Below are positions 24,365 through 32,081 of a DNA stretch of 38,127 bases, one piece after another (position 1 is the first letter of the stretch; the number at the start of each line of letters is the position of its first letter). The notes beneath the pieces were generated by a model that saw nothing but the letters and a program-made list of their open reading frames with translations, did no database searches and had not been told where the DNA came from. A program made the translations under genes and the position numbers. This stretch comes from CALLQB01 sp036479275. Its GTDB lineage: Bacteria > Actinomycetota > Acidimicrobiia > Acidimicrobiales > SHLQ01. Where the stretch lies: the NCBI GenBank assembly GCA_965524675.1, contig CBERPN010000009.1:1-38127 (forward strand). Reading direction: 5' to 3'.

Positions 24365-24618
24365 AACCAGAAGTTATCGCTTCTGACGACGGGTTCGGTT
24401 CACCTCCACACAATCGCCACACTCTCGCAGGTGCAGTGACCCCAAGGGTCCGCCGATTCGTTAGTCTCGACGGGGTGAGTCAACCGCCTGTCAACGACTG
24501 GGACGAGATGCACCGCAGCGCATATCAGCGCCGGGGCCGACTTGTCGCTGTTGGGCTTATCGCCGTCGCACTCGTTATCTTTGCCGGTGTTGCACTGGCA
24601 ATCATCATCGCCTCCTAA
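24358..24618 (+). CDS. Small tail-anchored membrane protein
   Basis: The 86-residue reading frame has a polar N-terminal region and a single hydrophobic segment at the extreme C-terminus (about 61-86, LVAVGLIAVALVIFAGVALAII), preceded by basic YQRRGR. That suggests a C-terminal membrane anchor with a cytoplasmic head. The ATG at 24358 overlaps the 5' region of uppS. An alternative GTG at 24475 would give 47 residues (VSQPPVNDWDEMHR...), avoiding the overlap. It lies 45 bases upstream of dinG on the same strand, and may share its transcript. I do not recognise a family. Confidence 0.55.
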   Translation: MTQPEVIASDDGFGSPPHNRHTLAGAVTPRVRRFVSLDGVSQPPVNDWDEMHRSAYQRRGRLVAVGLIAVALVIFAGVALAIIIAS

Positions 24619-24663
24619 ACAGCTCACACATCGTCGCCTAACCAGGTCCTAGGATAGGCCGCC

Positions 24664-26568
24664 TTGTCTTTCACCGAGACCACCACACGGTCGCTCAACG
24701 ATGTCGCCCAACAACTGCCCGGCGGGGGCGAATCGCGCCCAGGCCAAGTCGAGATGGCGGTGGCGGTAGCTAATGCCATCGCCTGCGAAGAGCATTTGGT
24801 AGTGCAAGCGGGGACGGGCACAGGAAAGTCGCTTGCATACCTCATTCCGGCGCTGCTCAGCGATAAGCGGACCATCATCGCCACCGCCACCAAGGCACTC
24901 CAAGACCAACTCGCCACCAAAGATTTGCCATTTCTGTCCGAGCACCTCGACAAGGATTTCGAATGGGCTGTTCTAAAAGGCCGCTCCAACTACGTTTGTC
25001 TTCAACGTCTCGACGAACTCGACGATGTTGGCGATCAGCTTCAACTCGATGGCCTGAGCGAGGGAGCCGACAACGACGAGATTGAAGCCATTCGCGAATG
25101 GGCCGAAACCTCCGCTACTGGAGATCGGGCGTCGCTCGACTTCGAGCCTGGCAACCGGACTTGGGTAGCTGTAAGCGTCGGCCCGCGCGAGTGCCCCGGC
25201 CGTAACCGTTGCCCACGCGGGAACGACTGCTTCGCTGAGATGGCTAGGGACGAAGCGGCTGCCGCAGATGTATTGGTAGTCAACACCCACCTGTACGGGA
25301 TCGATCTCGCCTCTGACGGAGCCATCTTGGGCGAACACGACCTTGTCATTCTCGACGAGGCCCATCAGACCGAAGACATCATGTCGTCGACCTTTAGTTG
25401 GGAGGTAGGCGGCGGGCGGTTCATGAATTTGGCCAGAAACTGCGGCGCGGTCATTAACGATGACGCTTTACTCACGAAACTATTCGATGCTGGCGACAGC
25501 GTAATGGCCGAACTCGAAACTCGGGTGGGCGAACGCCTTGCCGAGGGACTGCCCGTGGATCTTCACCAAGTCCTCGACGATGGGCGCACCATTGCGAACA
25601 GCGCATTGCAGGCACTACGAAATGTCGACGACGAAAAGCTCACCGGAAAAGCAAAGCTAGATGTAGCGACCCGTAAACAACGGGCAATGCAGGCCGGAAC
25701 TGCGCTGATTGAGGATCTCGACCTCATCATGACCGAGCCCACTGGCATGGTGTCGTGGGTCGACGGTCCGGTGCGCTCTCCCACCCTAAAGGTCACCCCG
25801 GTGGAGATCGGCGGGCTTCTTAGCGAAAGCCTTTGGAACAGCCGTACCGCCATCCTCACCAGTGCGACCATCCCCGAGGGCATGGCAAGCCGGCTGGGTC
25901 TGGACGACCAACGCCACACCCAACTCGATGTTGGAAGCCCGTTCGATTTCGGCAGCGCTGCGCTGCTGTATTGCCCGGTTACGATACCCGAGCCTCGCGA
26001 TCCGGACTATCGCGACGCCATGCTCGAAGAGCTTGAGGCGCTAATGCTCGCCGCGGGCGGGCGAACATTGGCCCTGTTTACCAGCTATCGAGCAATGAAC
26101 GACGCTGCCGAGTACCTCGACGGGCAGATGCCCTTCTCCATGTACACCCAGGGCGACCTGCCAAAACCTGCCCTGCTCGAGGCTTTCGCAGACGATGAAG
26201 AGTCTTGTCTGCTTGCCACGATGAGTTTCTGGCAAGGGATCGACGTACCTGGGCCTGCCCTGTCGTTGGTCATCATCGACAAACTTCCTTTTCCTCGCCC
26301 CGATGATCCAGTTCTTCAAGCACGCCGTGAACTTGCTGGCCCGCAGGCGTTTCGGCTGATAGATCTTCCACGAGCCGCCACCCTGCTCGCTCAAGGAGCA
26401 GGGCGCCTTATTCGAACAAAGACCGATGTAGGGATGGTTGCGGTACTCGACCAGCGCCTCGCTACCAAACGTGCCTACCGTTGGGACATGATCAACGCGC
26501 TCCCACCAATGCGCCGCACTAAGGACCGCGCTGAGGCCGTCGCATACCTAAACGCTATTCGCGATTGA
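24664..26568 (+). CDS. dinG: DinG/XPD-type ATP-dependent helicase
   Basis: This superfamily 2 helicase with an iron-sulfur domain unwinds damaged or structured DNA. The 634-residue protein has Walker A AGTGTGKS (49-56) and a DEAH box at 231-234. Between them are four cysteines (Cys112, Cys177, Cys183, Cys189) spaced as an Fe-S cluster. The C-terminal half has motifs TSATIPEG and the late FWQGIDVPG and QGAGRLIRT. The TTG start at 24664 follows AGGA...; no ATG is available close by. It ends 30 bases from the convergent era stop. It sits where other actinobacteria continue from era to recO, so it interrupts that order. Confidence 0.93.
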   Translation: MSFTETTTRSLNDVAQQLPGGGESRPGQVEMAVAVANAIACEEHLVVQAGTGTGKSLAYLIPALLSDKRTIIATATKALQDQLATKDLPFLSEHLDKDFEWAVLKGRSNYVCLQRLDELDDVGDQLQLDGLSEGADNDEIEAIREWAETSATGDRASLDFEPGNRTWVAVSVGPRECPGRNRCPRGNDCFAEMARDEAAAADVLVVNTHLYGIDLASDGAILGEHDLVILDEAHQTEDIMSSTFSWEVGGGRFMNLARNCGAVINDDALLTKLFDAGDSVMAELETRVGERLAEGLPVDLHQVLDDGRTIANSALQALRNVDDEKLTGKAKLDVATRKQRAMQAGTALIEDLDLIMTEPTGMVSWVDGPVRSPTLKVTPVEIGGLLSESLWNSRTAILTSATIPEGMASRLGLDDQRHTQLDVGSPFDFGSAALLYCPVTIPEPRDPDYRDAMLEELEALMLAAGGRTLALFTSYRAMNDAAEYLDGQMPFSMYTQGDLPKPALLEAFADDEESCLLATMSFWQGIDVPGPALSLVIIDKLPFPRPDDPVLQARRELAGPQAFRLIDLPRAATLLAQGAGRLIRTKTDVGMVAVLDQRLATKRAYRWDMINALPPMRRTKDRAEAVAYLNAIRD

Positions 26569-26598
26569 TCTAGGAGTCTCTCGCGTTCTATTCGACGG

Positions 26599-27450
26599 TT
26601 ACAGATCGAGTCGTTCTAATGCTTCTGGGGTGCTCTGCCAGTTCTTGTCGACGCTGACGACTAGCTCTAGAAAGACTCCGTCGACCAGTTGCTTTCGAAC
26701 CGCCGTGCCAACCGCTTTGAGGATCGCTCCCTTCTTGCCAATCACCATGCCCTTTTGGCTGTCGCGTTCGACCAAAATCTCAACTCGGATACGTGGCAAC
26801 TCCCACTCGGTTACGCGAGTGGCGATCGAGTGGGGCAACTCATCGCGCATTCGATGGTTCAGTTGCTCACGAACAAGTTCGGCTACCCACATCGCGTCGG
26901 GCAGGTCGCTCACCATGTCGTCGGGATAGAACTGGGGGCCTGCTGGCATTAGGCCGATGAGGTGATCGACTAGCGCTGCTAGTCCCTTGCCGGTCTCGGC
27001 CGAAACTGGAAAGTACTCGCTAAACCCGAACGCCGACGCTAGTTCGAGCTGTTGAGCGACACGATCGGGCTTTACGCTGTCGCACTTATTGAGGATAACC
27101 ACAGCATCCGATGGCGCTTTTTGTGCGATGAACCGATCACCAGGGCCGATTCCGGCATTAACGTCGAAGACGATACAGACCACGTCGACATCACCAATCG
27201 AGCTGGCTGCCGTTGAGTTAAGGCGCTCACCCAGGGGCGTCTTTGGCCTGTGGATCCCGGGAGTGTCGATAAACACCAGCTGGGTGTCCTCACGGTTAAG
27301 CACACCCCTGATTTGGCGACGCGTCGTCTGGGGTTTGTTCGACACGATCGAGATTTTCGATCCGACCATGGCATTCACGAGGGTCGATTTACCAACATTG
27401 GGACGGCCGATAAGGGTGACGAAACCCGAACGAGCAAGCTCGGCTGTCAT
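26599..27450 (-). CDS. era: GTPase Era
   Basis: Era is an essential GTPase that helps 16S rRNA processing and 30S assembly. The 283-residue protein has G1 GRPNVGKS (15-22), Era-type switch SNKPQTTR, G3 DTPG (62-65), G4 NKCD and a C-terminal KH domain with GMVIGKKGAILKAVG. The ATG overlaps the corC stop as ATGA. It is the last gene of phoH-ybeY-corC-era. Length and motifs are normal. Confidence 0.97.
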   Translation of the reverse strand: MTAELARSGFVTLIGRPNVGKSTLVNAMVGSKISIVSNKPQTTRRQIRGVLNREDTQLVFIDTPGIHRPKTPLGERLNSTAASSIGDVDVVCIVFDVNAGIGPGDRFIAQKAPSDAVVILNKCDSVKPDRVAQQLELASAFGFSEYFPVSAETGKGLAALVDHLIGLMPAGPQFYPDDMVSDLPDAMWVAELVREQLNHRMRDELPHSIATRVTEWELPRIRVEILVERDSQKGMVIGKKGAILKAVGTAVRKQLVDGVFLELVVSVDKNWQSTPEALERLDL

Positions 27451-28790
27451 CGCTTACCAACGCTCGCGCTCGCATCGTTTTGCTGCGAGCTAGCTGCGGG
27501 GCTGCGCGAAACTACCTTCTGAGCCTCCAAATCGAGTCGCTTTCCGTTGAGCTGTCGAATCCGTACCCGGGTGATACGACGCTCGTGTAACGCCTCGACA
27601 ACCATATGCAATCCCGCCACTTCAAGCGGCTCGCCGATACTTGGCACATGGCCAAGAGTGTTAAATATCAGACCACCAACGGTATCCCAGTCGCCCTCGG
27701 GAAGCTCGGCATCGATGATGTCGTTGAGCTCATCGACCGGCATTCGTCCGTGCACCCGAACACCTCCGGTAAAGGTCTCGAACATAGGCTCCTCATGGTC
27801 GAACTCATCGACGATTTCGCCAATTAGTTCCTCGATGATGTCCTCCAGAGTGACCAATCCTGCCGTACCACCGTACTCGTCGACCACGATAGCGATATGT
27901 ACCGCGCTCGCCTGCATCTCGCGCAGCAACGCGTCGGCTTGCTTGGTCTCGGGCACATAGGTGGCCCCTGTAAGGTGATCGACTACCGGGTTTGCACCCT
28001 TGCCGTCACGCTCGAACCCGACGAGTGCCTTCACGTGCACGATCCCAATGATGTCGTCCACACCGTCACCACAAATCGGCACTCGACTAAAGCCATGACC
28101 GATCGCAACTCCAATGGCATCGCTTACCGAGGTCCGAGAGTCGACCGCAATCATGTCGGGCCGTGGCACCATTACCTCGCGCACGACGGTATCGCCGAGA
28201 TCGATCACCGACTCGATGAGTTGCTGTTCGTTCTCGTCGATCACGTGCGCTTCGAGAGCTTCGCTGGCGAAGGCCAGCAGTTCTTCTTCGCTGGCCACCA
28301 CTGCGGCTCGTCCTGAAGCCTTCGGAAGGAAGAGACCAGCGACGCCCAGCAGTGCCTGGGTGGTCCAGCGCAGCGGAGGGAACCTGACTAGCCATTGAAC
28401 CAGCGGAGCAATTGCCAATCCGGCGCGACTCGGGTCGTGAAGTGCCCAAGCCTTGGGAATCGCCTCGGCGATAACAAAGAAGATAACAACCTCGATAACC
28501 AACGCCACCGGAACCCACGATGAGCCGAACCTTCGTTGCACCAGCGCTCCGACAATGGTTGCTGCGCTCAGTTGGCATGTGAGTACCAGAAGCAGAATCG
28601 GACTAAGGACGCGCTCGCGATTTACCAGCAGTCCCGCCAAAGTGTTGGCTCCCTGCCGGTCGTTCTCTTTGAGGGCTGCTGCCCTTGCTCTTGTGATGTT
28701 GGTGAGGCTCGTTTCCGCGGCAGCTAGGACTCCGGCGGCGACGACGAAGAGGAACACGGCCAGCGCTCCGAGGATTTGGTTTCCGCTCAA
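27447..28790 (-). CDS. CNNM/CorC-type transporter-associated protein (DUF21, CBS pair, CorC_HlyC)
   Basis: This 447-residue protein has an N-terminal DUF21 membrane domain with about four hydrophobic segments, a CBS pair (about 195-320, with VVREVMVPRPDMIAVD) and a C-terminal CorC_HlyC domain that starts near VDEYGGTAGLVTLEDIIEEL. Members are implicated in magnesium/cobalt efflux; the direct transport role is disputed. It overlaps ybeY by 4 bases (ATGA) and era by 4 bases (ATGA). Between ybeY and era this gene is a conserved actinobacterial neighbour. Confidence 0.92.
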   Translation of the reverse strand: MSGNQILGALAVFLFVVAAGVLAAAETSLTNITRARAAALKENDRQGANTLAGLLVNRERVLSPILLLVLTCQLSAATIVGALVQRRFGSSWVPVALVIEVVIFFVIAEAIPKAWALHDPSRAGLAIAPLVQWLVRFPPLRWTTQALLGVAGLFLPKASGRAAVVASEEELLAFASEALEAHVIDENEQQLIESVIDLGDTVVREVMVPRPDMIAVDSRTSVSDAIGVAIGHGFSRVPICGDGVDDIIGIVHVKALVGFERDGKGANPVVDHLTGATYVPETKQADALLREMQASAVHIAIVVDEYGGTAGLVTLEDIIEELIGEIVDEFDHEEPMFETFTGGVRVHGRMPVDELNDIIDAELPEGDWDTVGGLIFNTLGHVPSIGEPLEVAGLHMVVEALHERRITRVRIRQLNGKRLDLEAQKVVSRSPAASSQQNDASASVGKR

Positions 28791-29233
28791 CTGTGAAACC
28801 TGGTTAGCAGGTCGCGTTCGGCGCCTTGCATTTCCGACGCGTCGACCGGGTCGGCGTGGTCGTACCCGAGGATATGTAGCACTCCGTGAACAACCAACAG
28901 GGCGACCTCATCGTCGAACGATACAGCGCGCTCGTTTGCCTGGCGAGCAGCTACATCGGGGCAGATTACGATATCTCCTAGCAAGACGGGGCCCGTCTCG
29001 ACCGTTTCGGCGCCCTCGCCTGCGTCGATAGGAAACGACAACACATCGGTCGGCCCCGGCTCGCGCATGTGCTCAAGGTTGAGACCGGTCATAGTTGGGA
29101 TGTCGACAAAGATCAGGTTGAGCTCTCCGTCGTGCACATCACGATCGACAAGACAGTTCTCGGCCAAAGCTGCGAAGCGATCCCGATCGACAGCGTGCTC
29201 TGACTGCTCGTCGAGCACCACCACACAACGCAT
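28787..29233 (-). CDS. ybeY: Endoribonuclease YbeY (rRNA maturation factor)
   Basis: YbeY is a zinc endoribonuclease for 16S rRNA 3' maturation and ribosome quality control. The 148-residue protein has the H-x3-H-x5-H motif HGVLHILGYDH (His116, His120, His126) and the conserved Arg-less TDVLSFP segment near 62-68. It starts 2 bases after the phoH stop and overlaps corC by 4 bases. Both indicate coupled expression. Confidence 0.96.
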   Translation of the reverse strand: MRCVVVLDEQSEHAVDRDRFAALAENCLVDRDVHDGELNLIFVDIPTMTGLNLEHMREPGPTDVLSFPIDAGEGAETVETGPVLLGDIVICPDVAARQANERAVSFDDEVALLVVHGVLHILGYDHADPVDASEMQGAERDLLTRFHS

Positions 29234-29235
29234 GA

Positions 29236-30210
29236 CTAAAGCTTCTTCGCACCAGTGCTGGTAACCGCTGCACCGTCGGCGCTCTCGTAGGCATCGACAA
29301 TGTCTTGAACAATTCGATGCCGGACCACATCTCTGCTGGTAAGGCGCACAAAGGTAAGCCCGTCAATGTCAGTCAGGACAGGCTCAAGGCCAAAGAGCCC
29401 GCTCTTGCCGCCCTGCACGTCGACTTGGGTAGCGTCGCCGTTGATCACCACCTTTGAACCGAACCCGATTCGGGTAAGAAACATCTTCATCTGCGGAGGT
29501 GTGGTGTTTTGCGCCTCATCTAAGATGATGAAGCTGTTGTTGAGGGTTCTACCGCGCATGAAGGCGAGCGGCGCCACCTCGACCTGGCCGCGATCGAGCA
29601 GGCGCTGGGCACCCTCCATTTCAACCATGTCATACAGTGCGTCGTATAGCGGACGCAGGTAGGGATCGACCTTGGCCAACATGTCACCAGGCAAGAACCC
29701 AAGGTTCTCACCCGCTTCGACCGCTGGCCGGGTCAAGATAATCCGGTCGACGGTTTTGTCGTTCAATGCCTGAATGCCCATCGCCACGGCCAACCAACTC
29801 TTACCTGTACCAGCGGGGCCGATTCCGAAGGTGATGGTGTTGTTGGCAATGGCTTCAACATACTGCTTCTGACCGGTCGACTTCGGACGAATGACCTTCT
29901 GTCCAACACGGAGGACTTCGGAGGTGAGGACCTCGCTGGGCCGTTCGTTGGCGCCGATCATCTCGATAGTTCGCTCGATCGTGCGATCGTCGAGCGACTG
30001 ACCCCGCTGGAGAATTACCACGAGATCCTCAAAGAGTCGTCCGAGCAGCGGCGCATCCGGGCCAGCGAGGGTGATCTCGTTACCTCGGACGTGAATCTCG
30101 CTGGACGGAAAAGCATCTTCGATCTGGCGGAGGTAGTCATCGCGCTGGCCCAACAGCGAGGTCATGATGTGGTTACCGGGAACGAGAAACTTGACTTTAG
30201 TGTCGGTCAA
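29236..30210 (-). CDS. phoH: PhoH-like ATPase
   Basis: PhoH-type P-loop ATPases are probable RNA helicases or RNase partners that travel with ybeY. The 324-residue protein has the Walker A GPAGTGKS (131-138) preceded by RPKSTGQKQYVEAI, and the Walker B/DEAQ segment FIILDEAQNTT. TTG at 30210 is the start that gives the family N-terminus; a GTGG lies about ten bases before. A TATTAT-like -10 is visible about 50 bases upstream on the minus strand. It heads phoH-ybeY-corC-era. Confidence 0.94.
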   Translation of the reverse strand: MTDTKVKFLVPGNHIMTSLLGQRDDYLRQIEDAFPSSEIHVRGNEITLAGPDAPLLGRLFEDLVVILQRGQSLDDRTIERTIEMIGANERPSEVLTSEVLRVGQKVIRPKSTGQKQYVEAIANNTITFGIGPAGTGKSWLAVAMGIQALNDKTVDRIILTRPAVEAGENLGFLPGDMLAKVDPYLRPLYDALYDMVEMEGAQRLLDRGQVEVAPLAFMRGRTLNNSFIILDEAQNTTPPQMKMFLTRIGFGSKVVINGDATQVDVQGGKSGLFGLEPVLTDIDGLTFVRLTSRDVVRHRIVQDIVDAYESADGAAVTSTGAKKL

Positions 30211-30324
30211 CGATGACCACTTTCGACTGGTTCCTCATTGGAACGTAGGGTTCTTCTCATAATACGTGGGATTCTTGGACCTAACCGAACCTTTGTTGGA
30301 TCGGCTACCCACCAAGCGTTTTAG

Positions 30325-30336
30325 TACCATAGGGTT
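30325..30336 (+). promoter_or_regulatory. Candidate -10 for a leaderless gene
   Basis: TACCAT (30325-30330) lies six bases before the ATG at 30337, with no Shine-Dalgarno sequence between. The transcript would start at the start codon. The remaining part of the 126-base gap to phoH has only a possible -10 for phoH on the minus strand. Confidence 0.35.
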
Positions 30337-30885
30337 ATGGGCGATCTACTTGGCGGCGACTTCACTCGTGCGCTCGACTCTTGGCTAGCCGCAGGGCGCA
30401 TCGATGACGCTGCCGCCGCTCGTTCACGGCGACATTGGTTCGATCAGCAATTGTCCGATGAGGCGTCCTTGGCAGCCATGTTTGTTGATCTAGCCGAGTC
30501 TGGGAAGCAGGTTCGCTTGGCACTGGCAGCAGCGATCGTGCTACCGGTCACTTTGGCAACTGTTGGACTCGACTTCGTTATTGCCATCGATGCCCACGAT
30601 CACGAACACATCATCGCGACTCGGTCGATTCTTAGGGTCGAGGTCACCAATCGATCGCCGCCGCTAGGCACAACACGTGATCTGGCACAGCTCAAGCTGC
30701 AAGAGGTGCTGGCGCTCGCCGCCGAAGAACGACCCGAGGTGGTCGTTCACGATTTCGATGGATCTGGAGCGCGCGGCGAACTGACCCAAGTCGGTTCCGA
30801 TTATCTCGTGTTGCGCGTCCGCGAATCGAACTACCGGTCAATAGTCATTCCGACGTCGTCAATTTCGAGGCTGTCATCGACCTAG
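30337..30885 (+). CDS. Conserved hypothetical protein, 182 residues
   Basis: I do not recognise the family. Residues 1-65 are helical and charged (ARSRRHWFDQQL; FVDLAESGKQVRLALAAA). A central part reads DFVIAIDAHDHEHIIATRSIL. The C-terminus (about 130-182) reads as a small beta barrel of the Sm/SH3 type (VHDFDGSGARGELTQVG-SDYLVLRVRE-YRSIVIPTSSISRL). No signal peptide is seen; the hydrophobic run LALAAAIVLPVTLATVGLDFVIAI is moderate. It is divergent from phoH and, because it lies in front of the Tad locus with the HTH gene on the opposite strand between, it may or may not belong to it. Confidence 0.65.
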   Translation: MGDLLGGDFTRALDSWLAAGRIDDAAAARSRRHWFDQQLSDEASLAAMFVDLAESGKQVRLALAAAIVLPVTLATVGLDFVIAIDAHDHEHIIATRSILRVEVTNRSPPLGTTRDLAQLKLQEVLALAAEERPEVVVHDFDGSGARGELTQVGSDYLVLRVRESNYRSIVIPTSSISRLSST

Positions 30886-30940
30886 GAGTTCACTTCCAAA
30901 GATCGACAGCGACGGGCGATGGCGACCGCAGCTTAGACAT

Positions 30941-30958
30941 GGGTCGACAAAGCGACCC
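30941..30958 (+). terminator. Weak hairpin after the unknown gene
   Basis: GGGTCG (30941-30946) and CGACCC (30953-30958) form a 6-bp stem with a 6-base loop, 55 bases after the preceding plus-strand stop. Only TT follows, so termination strength is doubtful. Confidence 0.3.
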
Positions 30959-30973
30959 TTGACCCACGGACAC

Positions 30974-30996
30974 AAAACTGCGGAACTGTGCCGCAG
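30974..30996 (-). terminator. Intrinsic terminator of the HTH gene
   Basis: Read on the minus strand, CTGCGG (30996-30991), 7-base loop and CCGCAG (30983-30978) are followed directly by TTTTGTGT. The stem starts one base after the TGA stop (30998-31000) of the HTH gene. This is a compact intrinsic terminator. Confidence 0.6.
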
Positions 30997-30997
30997 A

Positions 30998-31228
30998 TCA
31001 GTCGACCGCAGGTGAAGCGTCTGGATACAAGTGCTCTAGCGTTCCCGGCTGAATCTTGCAGGTGTCGATAAACGCATCCACTTCACGCTGCTTCAAACGA
31101 ATCACCCGACCGAACCGGTATGCCGGCAATTGGCCTTCATCGATGAAGCGATAAAGCGTCCGTGGCGTAATGCCAAGACGCTTTGCGGCGTCTGCTGTGC
31201 TCATCCACTGCACGTCGTCAATTCCCAT
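30998..31228 (-). CDS. Excisionase-type (MerR-like) HTH DNA-binding protein
   Basis: The 76-residue protein is almost only a DNA-binding domain: STADAAKRLGITPRTLYRFIDEGQLPAYRFGRVIRL (about 10-46) with the wing RFGRVIRLKQREVDAFI, typical of the helix_turn_helix_17 excisionase fold. A short tail with PGTLEHLYPD follows. Very similar proteins are widespread in actinobacteria and need not belong to a phage; no integrase is present here. It is divergent from the Tad operon with only 76 bases between, which makes it a candidate regulator. That is inference from position. An intrinsic terminator follows its stop. Confidence 0.85.
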   Translation of the reverse strand: MGIDDVQWMSTADAAKRLGITPRTLYRFIDEGQLPAYRFGRVIRLKQREVDAFIDTCKIQPGTLEHLYPDASPAVD

Positions 31229-31262
31229 GTCCGTATTTCTAGCCTACACAGAGTCGAAGGTG

Positions 31263-31291
31263 TTGCATCTCGAAACTACATGAAGTATCAC
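31263..31291 (+). promoter_or_regulatory. Candidate promoter of the Tad operon
   Basis: TTGCAT (31263-31268) and TATCAC (31286-31291) are separated by exactly 17 bases, each matching the consensus at four or more positions. The expected start near 31298 leaves a very short leader before the ATG at 31305. The whole 76-base region is shared with the divergent HTH gene. Confidence 0.5.
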
Positions 31292-31304
31292 TAAATGTCT
31301 ACAC

Positions 31305-32081
31305 ATGAACTCAAAAGCAGCACTAAAGGGCGAAAAAGCTCACATAGACAACCCTGAAACACGATCTGAACACGAGCAGATGCGGATCCGTGCCTTTCGT
31401 AGTCTACCTAGCGGACGCGCTGTGGTTGGAGCGCTGCTAATTACGACAGCGGCGGTCGGAGCGTTTGTGCTCGCGGGACGAAACGAAGTAGATCGGCGAA
31501 TCCCCTACCTGGTTGCCGTCCATCAAATTGCACCGGGGCATCAGCTCGTGGAAGAAGACCTCGAAACCCAACTCATCGACTTGCCAGCCGAACTAGCTGA
31601 GGCCGCATTCACCAACCCGAGCGATCTTGTCGGAGCGGCAGTACTCGGCCCAATCGGAGCAGGAGAGGTTTTCTGGCAGACCGGCATCACACCCCCGATC
31701 GTGGGAGACGGCGAACCATCGCTGACCGCGGTGGAATTCTCCTTTGCAGTCGAGAGTGAGCGGGCCCCTCGCACGTTGCGCCCGGGCGAGCATATTGCGA
31801 TGTTGTCGACAACCGGCCGCGATGACACCGCTGAAACCACCGTGGTTGTAGCCGATGCCGTCGTGACCGATGTAGAGACCGACAGTGAGAGCTTCGCGAG
31901 CGCTGGCGATGTCACTATTACGATCTCTCTCGCCGACCCCAGCGTGGTTCTCGCGGCGGTCAACGCGGCCCAAGCCACCGATGTCACGATCATTCGAATC
32001 CCTGGGGATGGCTCGCTCTCTCTACCCAACTCCTCCACCGCCGAAACCGTAACCAGTGACGAGCTGCTCGATGGCGACTGA
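31305..32081 (+). CDS. CpaB/RcpC-like SAF-domain Flp pilus assembly protein
   Basis: The 258-residue protein has one membrane segment (about 37-56, AVVGALLITTAAVGAFVLA) after a basic stretch, then a SAF domain (VAVHQIAPGHQLVEEDLETQLIDLP) and a periplasm-like outer domain ending in an acidic Ser/Thr-rich tail. SAF-domain CpaB/RcpC proteins assist Tad pilus assembly. Its position at the head of the Tad genes supports this. An alternative start at the Met 27 codons downstream (MRIRAFRS) is possible. The end overlaps the next gene. Confidence 0.75.
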   Translation: MNSKAALKGEKAHIDNPETRSEHEQMRIRAFRSLPSGRAVVGALLITTAAVGAFVLAGRNEVDRRIPYLVAVHQIAPGHQLVEEDLETQLIDLPAELAEAAFTNPSDLVGAAVLGPIGAGEVFWQTGITPPIVGDGEPSLTAVEFSFAVESERAPRTLRPGEHIAMLSTTGRDDTAETTVVVADAVVTDVETDSESFASAGDVTITISLADPSVVLAAVNAAQATDVTIIRIPGDGSLSLPNSSTAETVTSDELLDGD

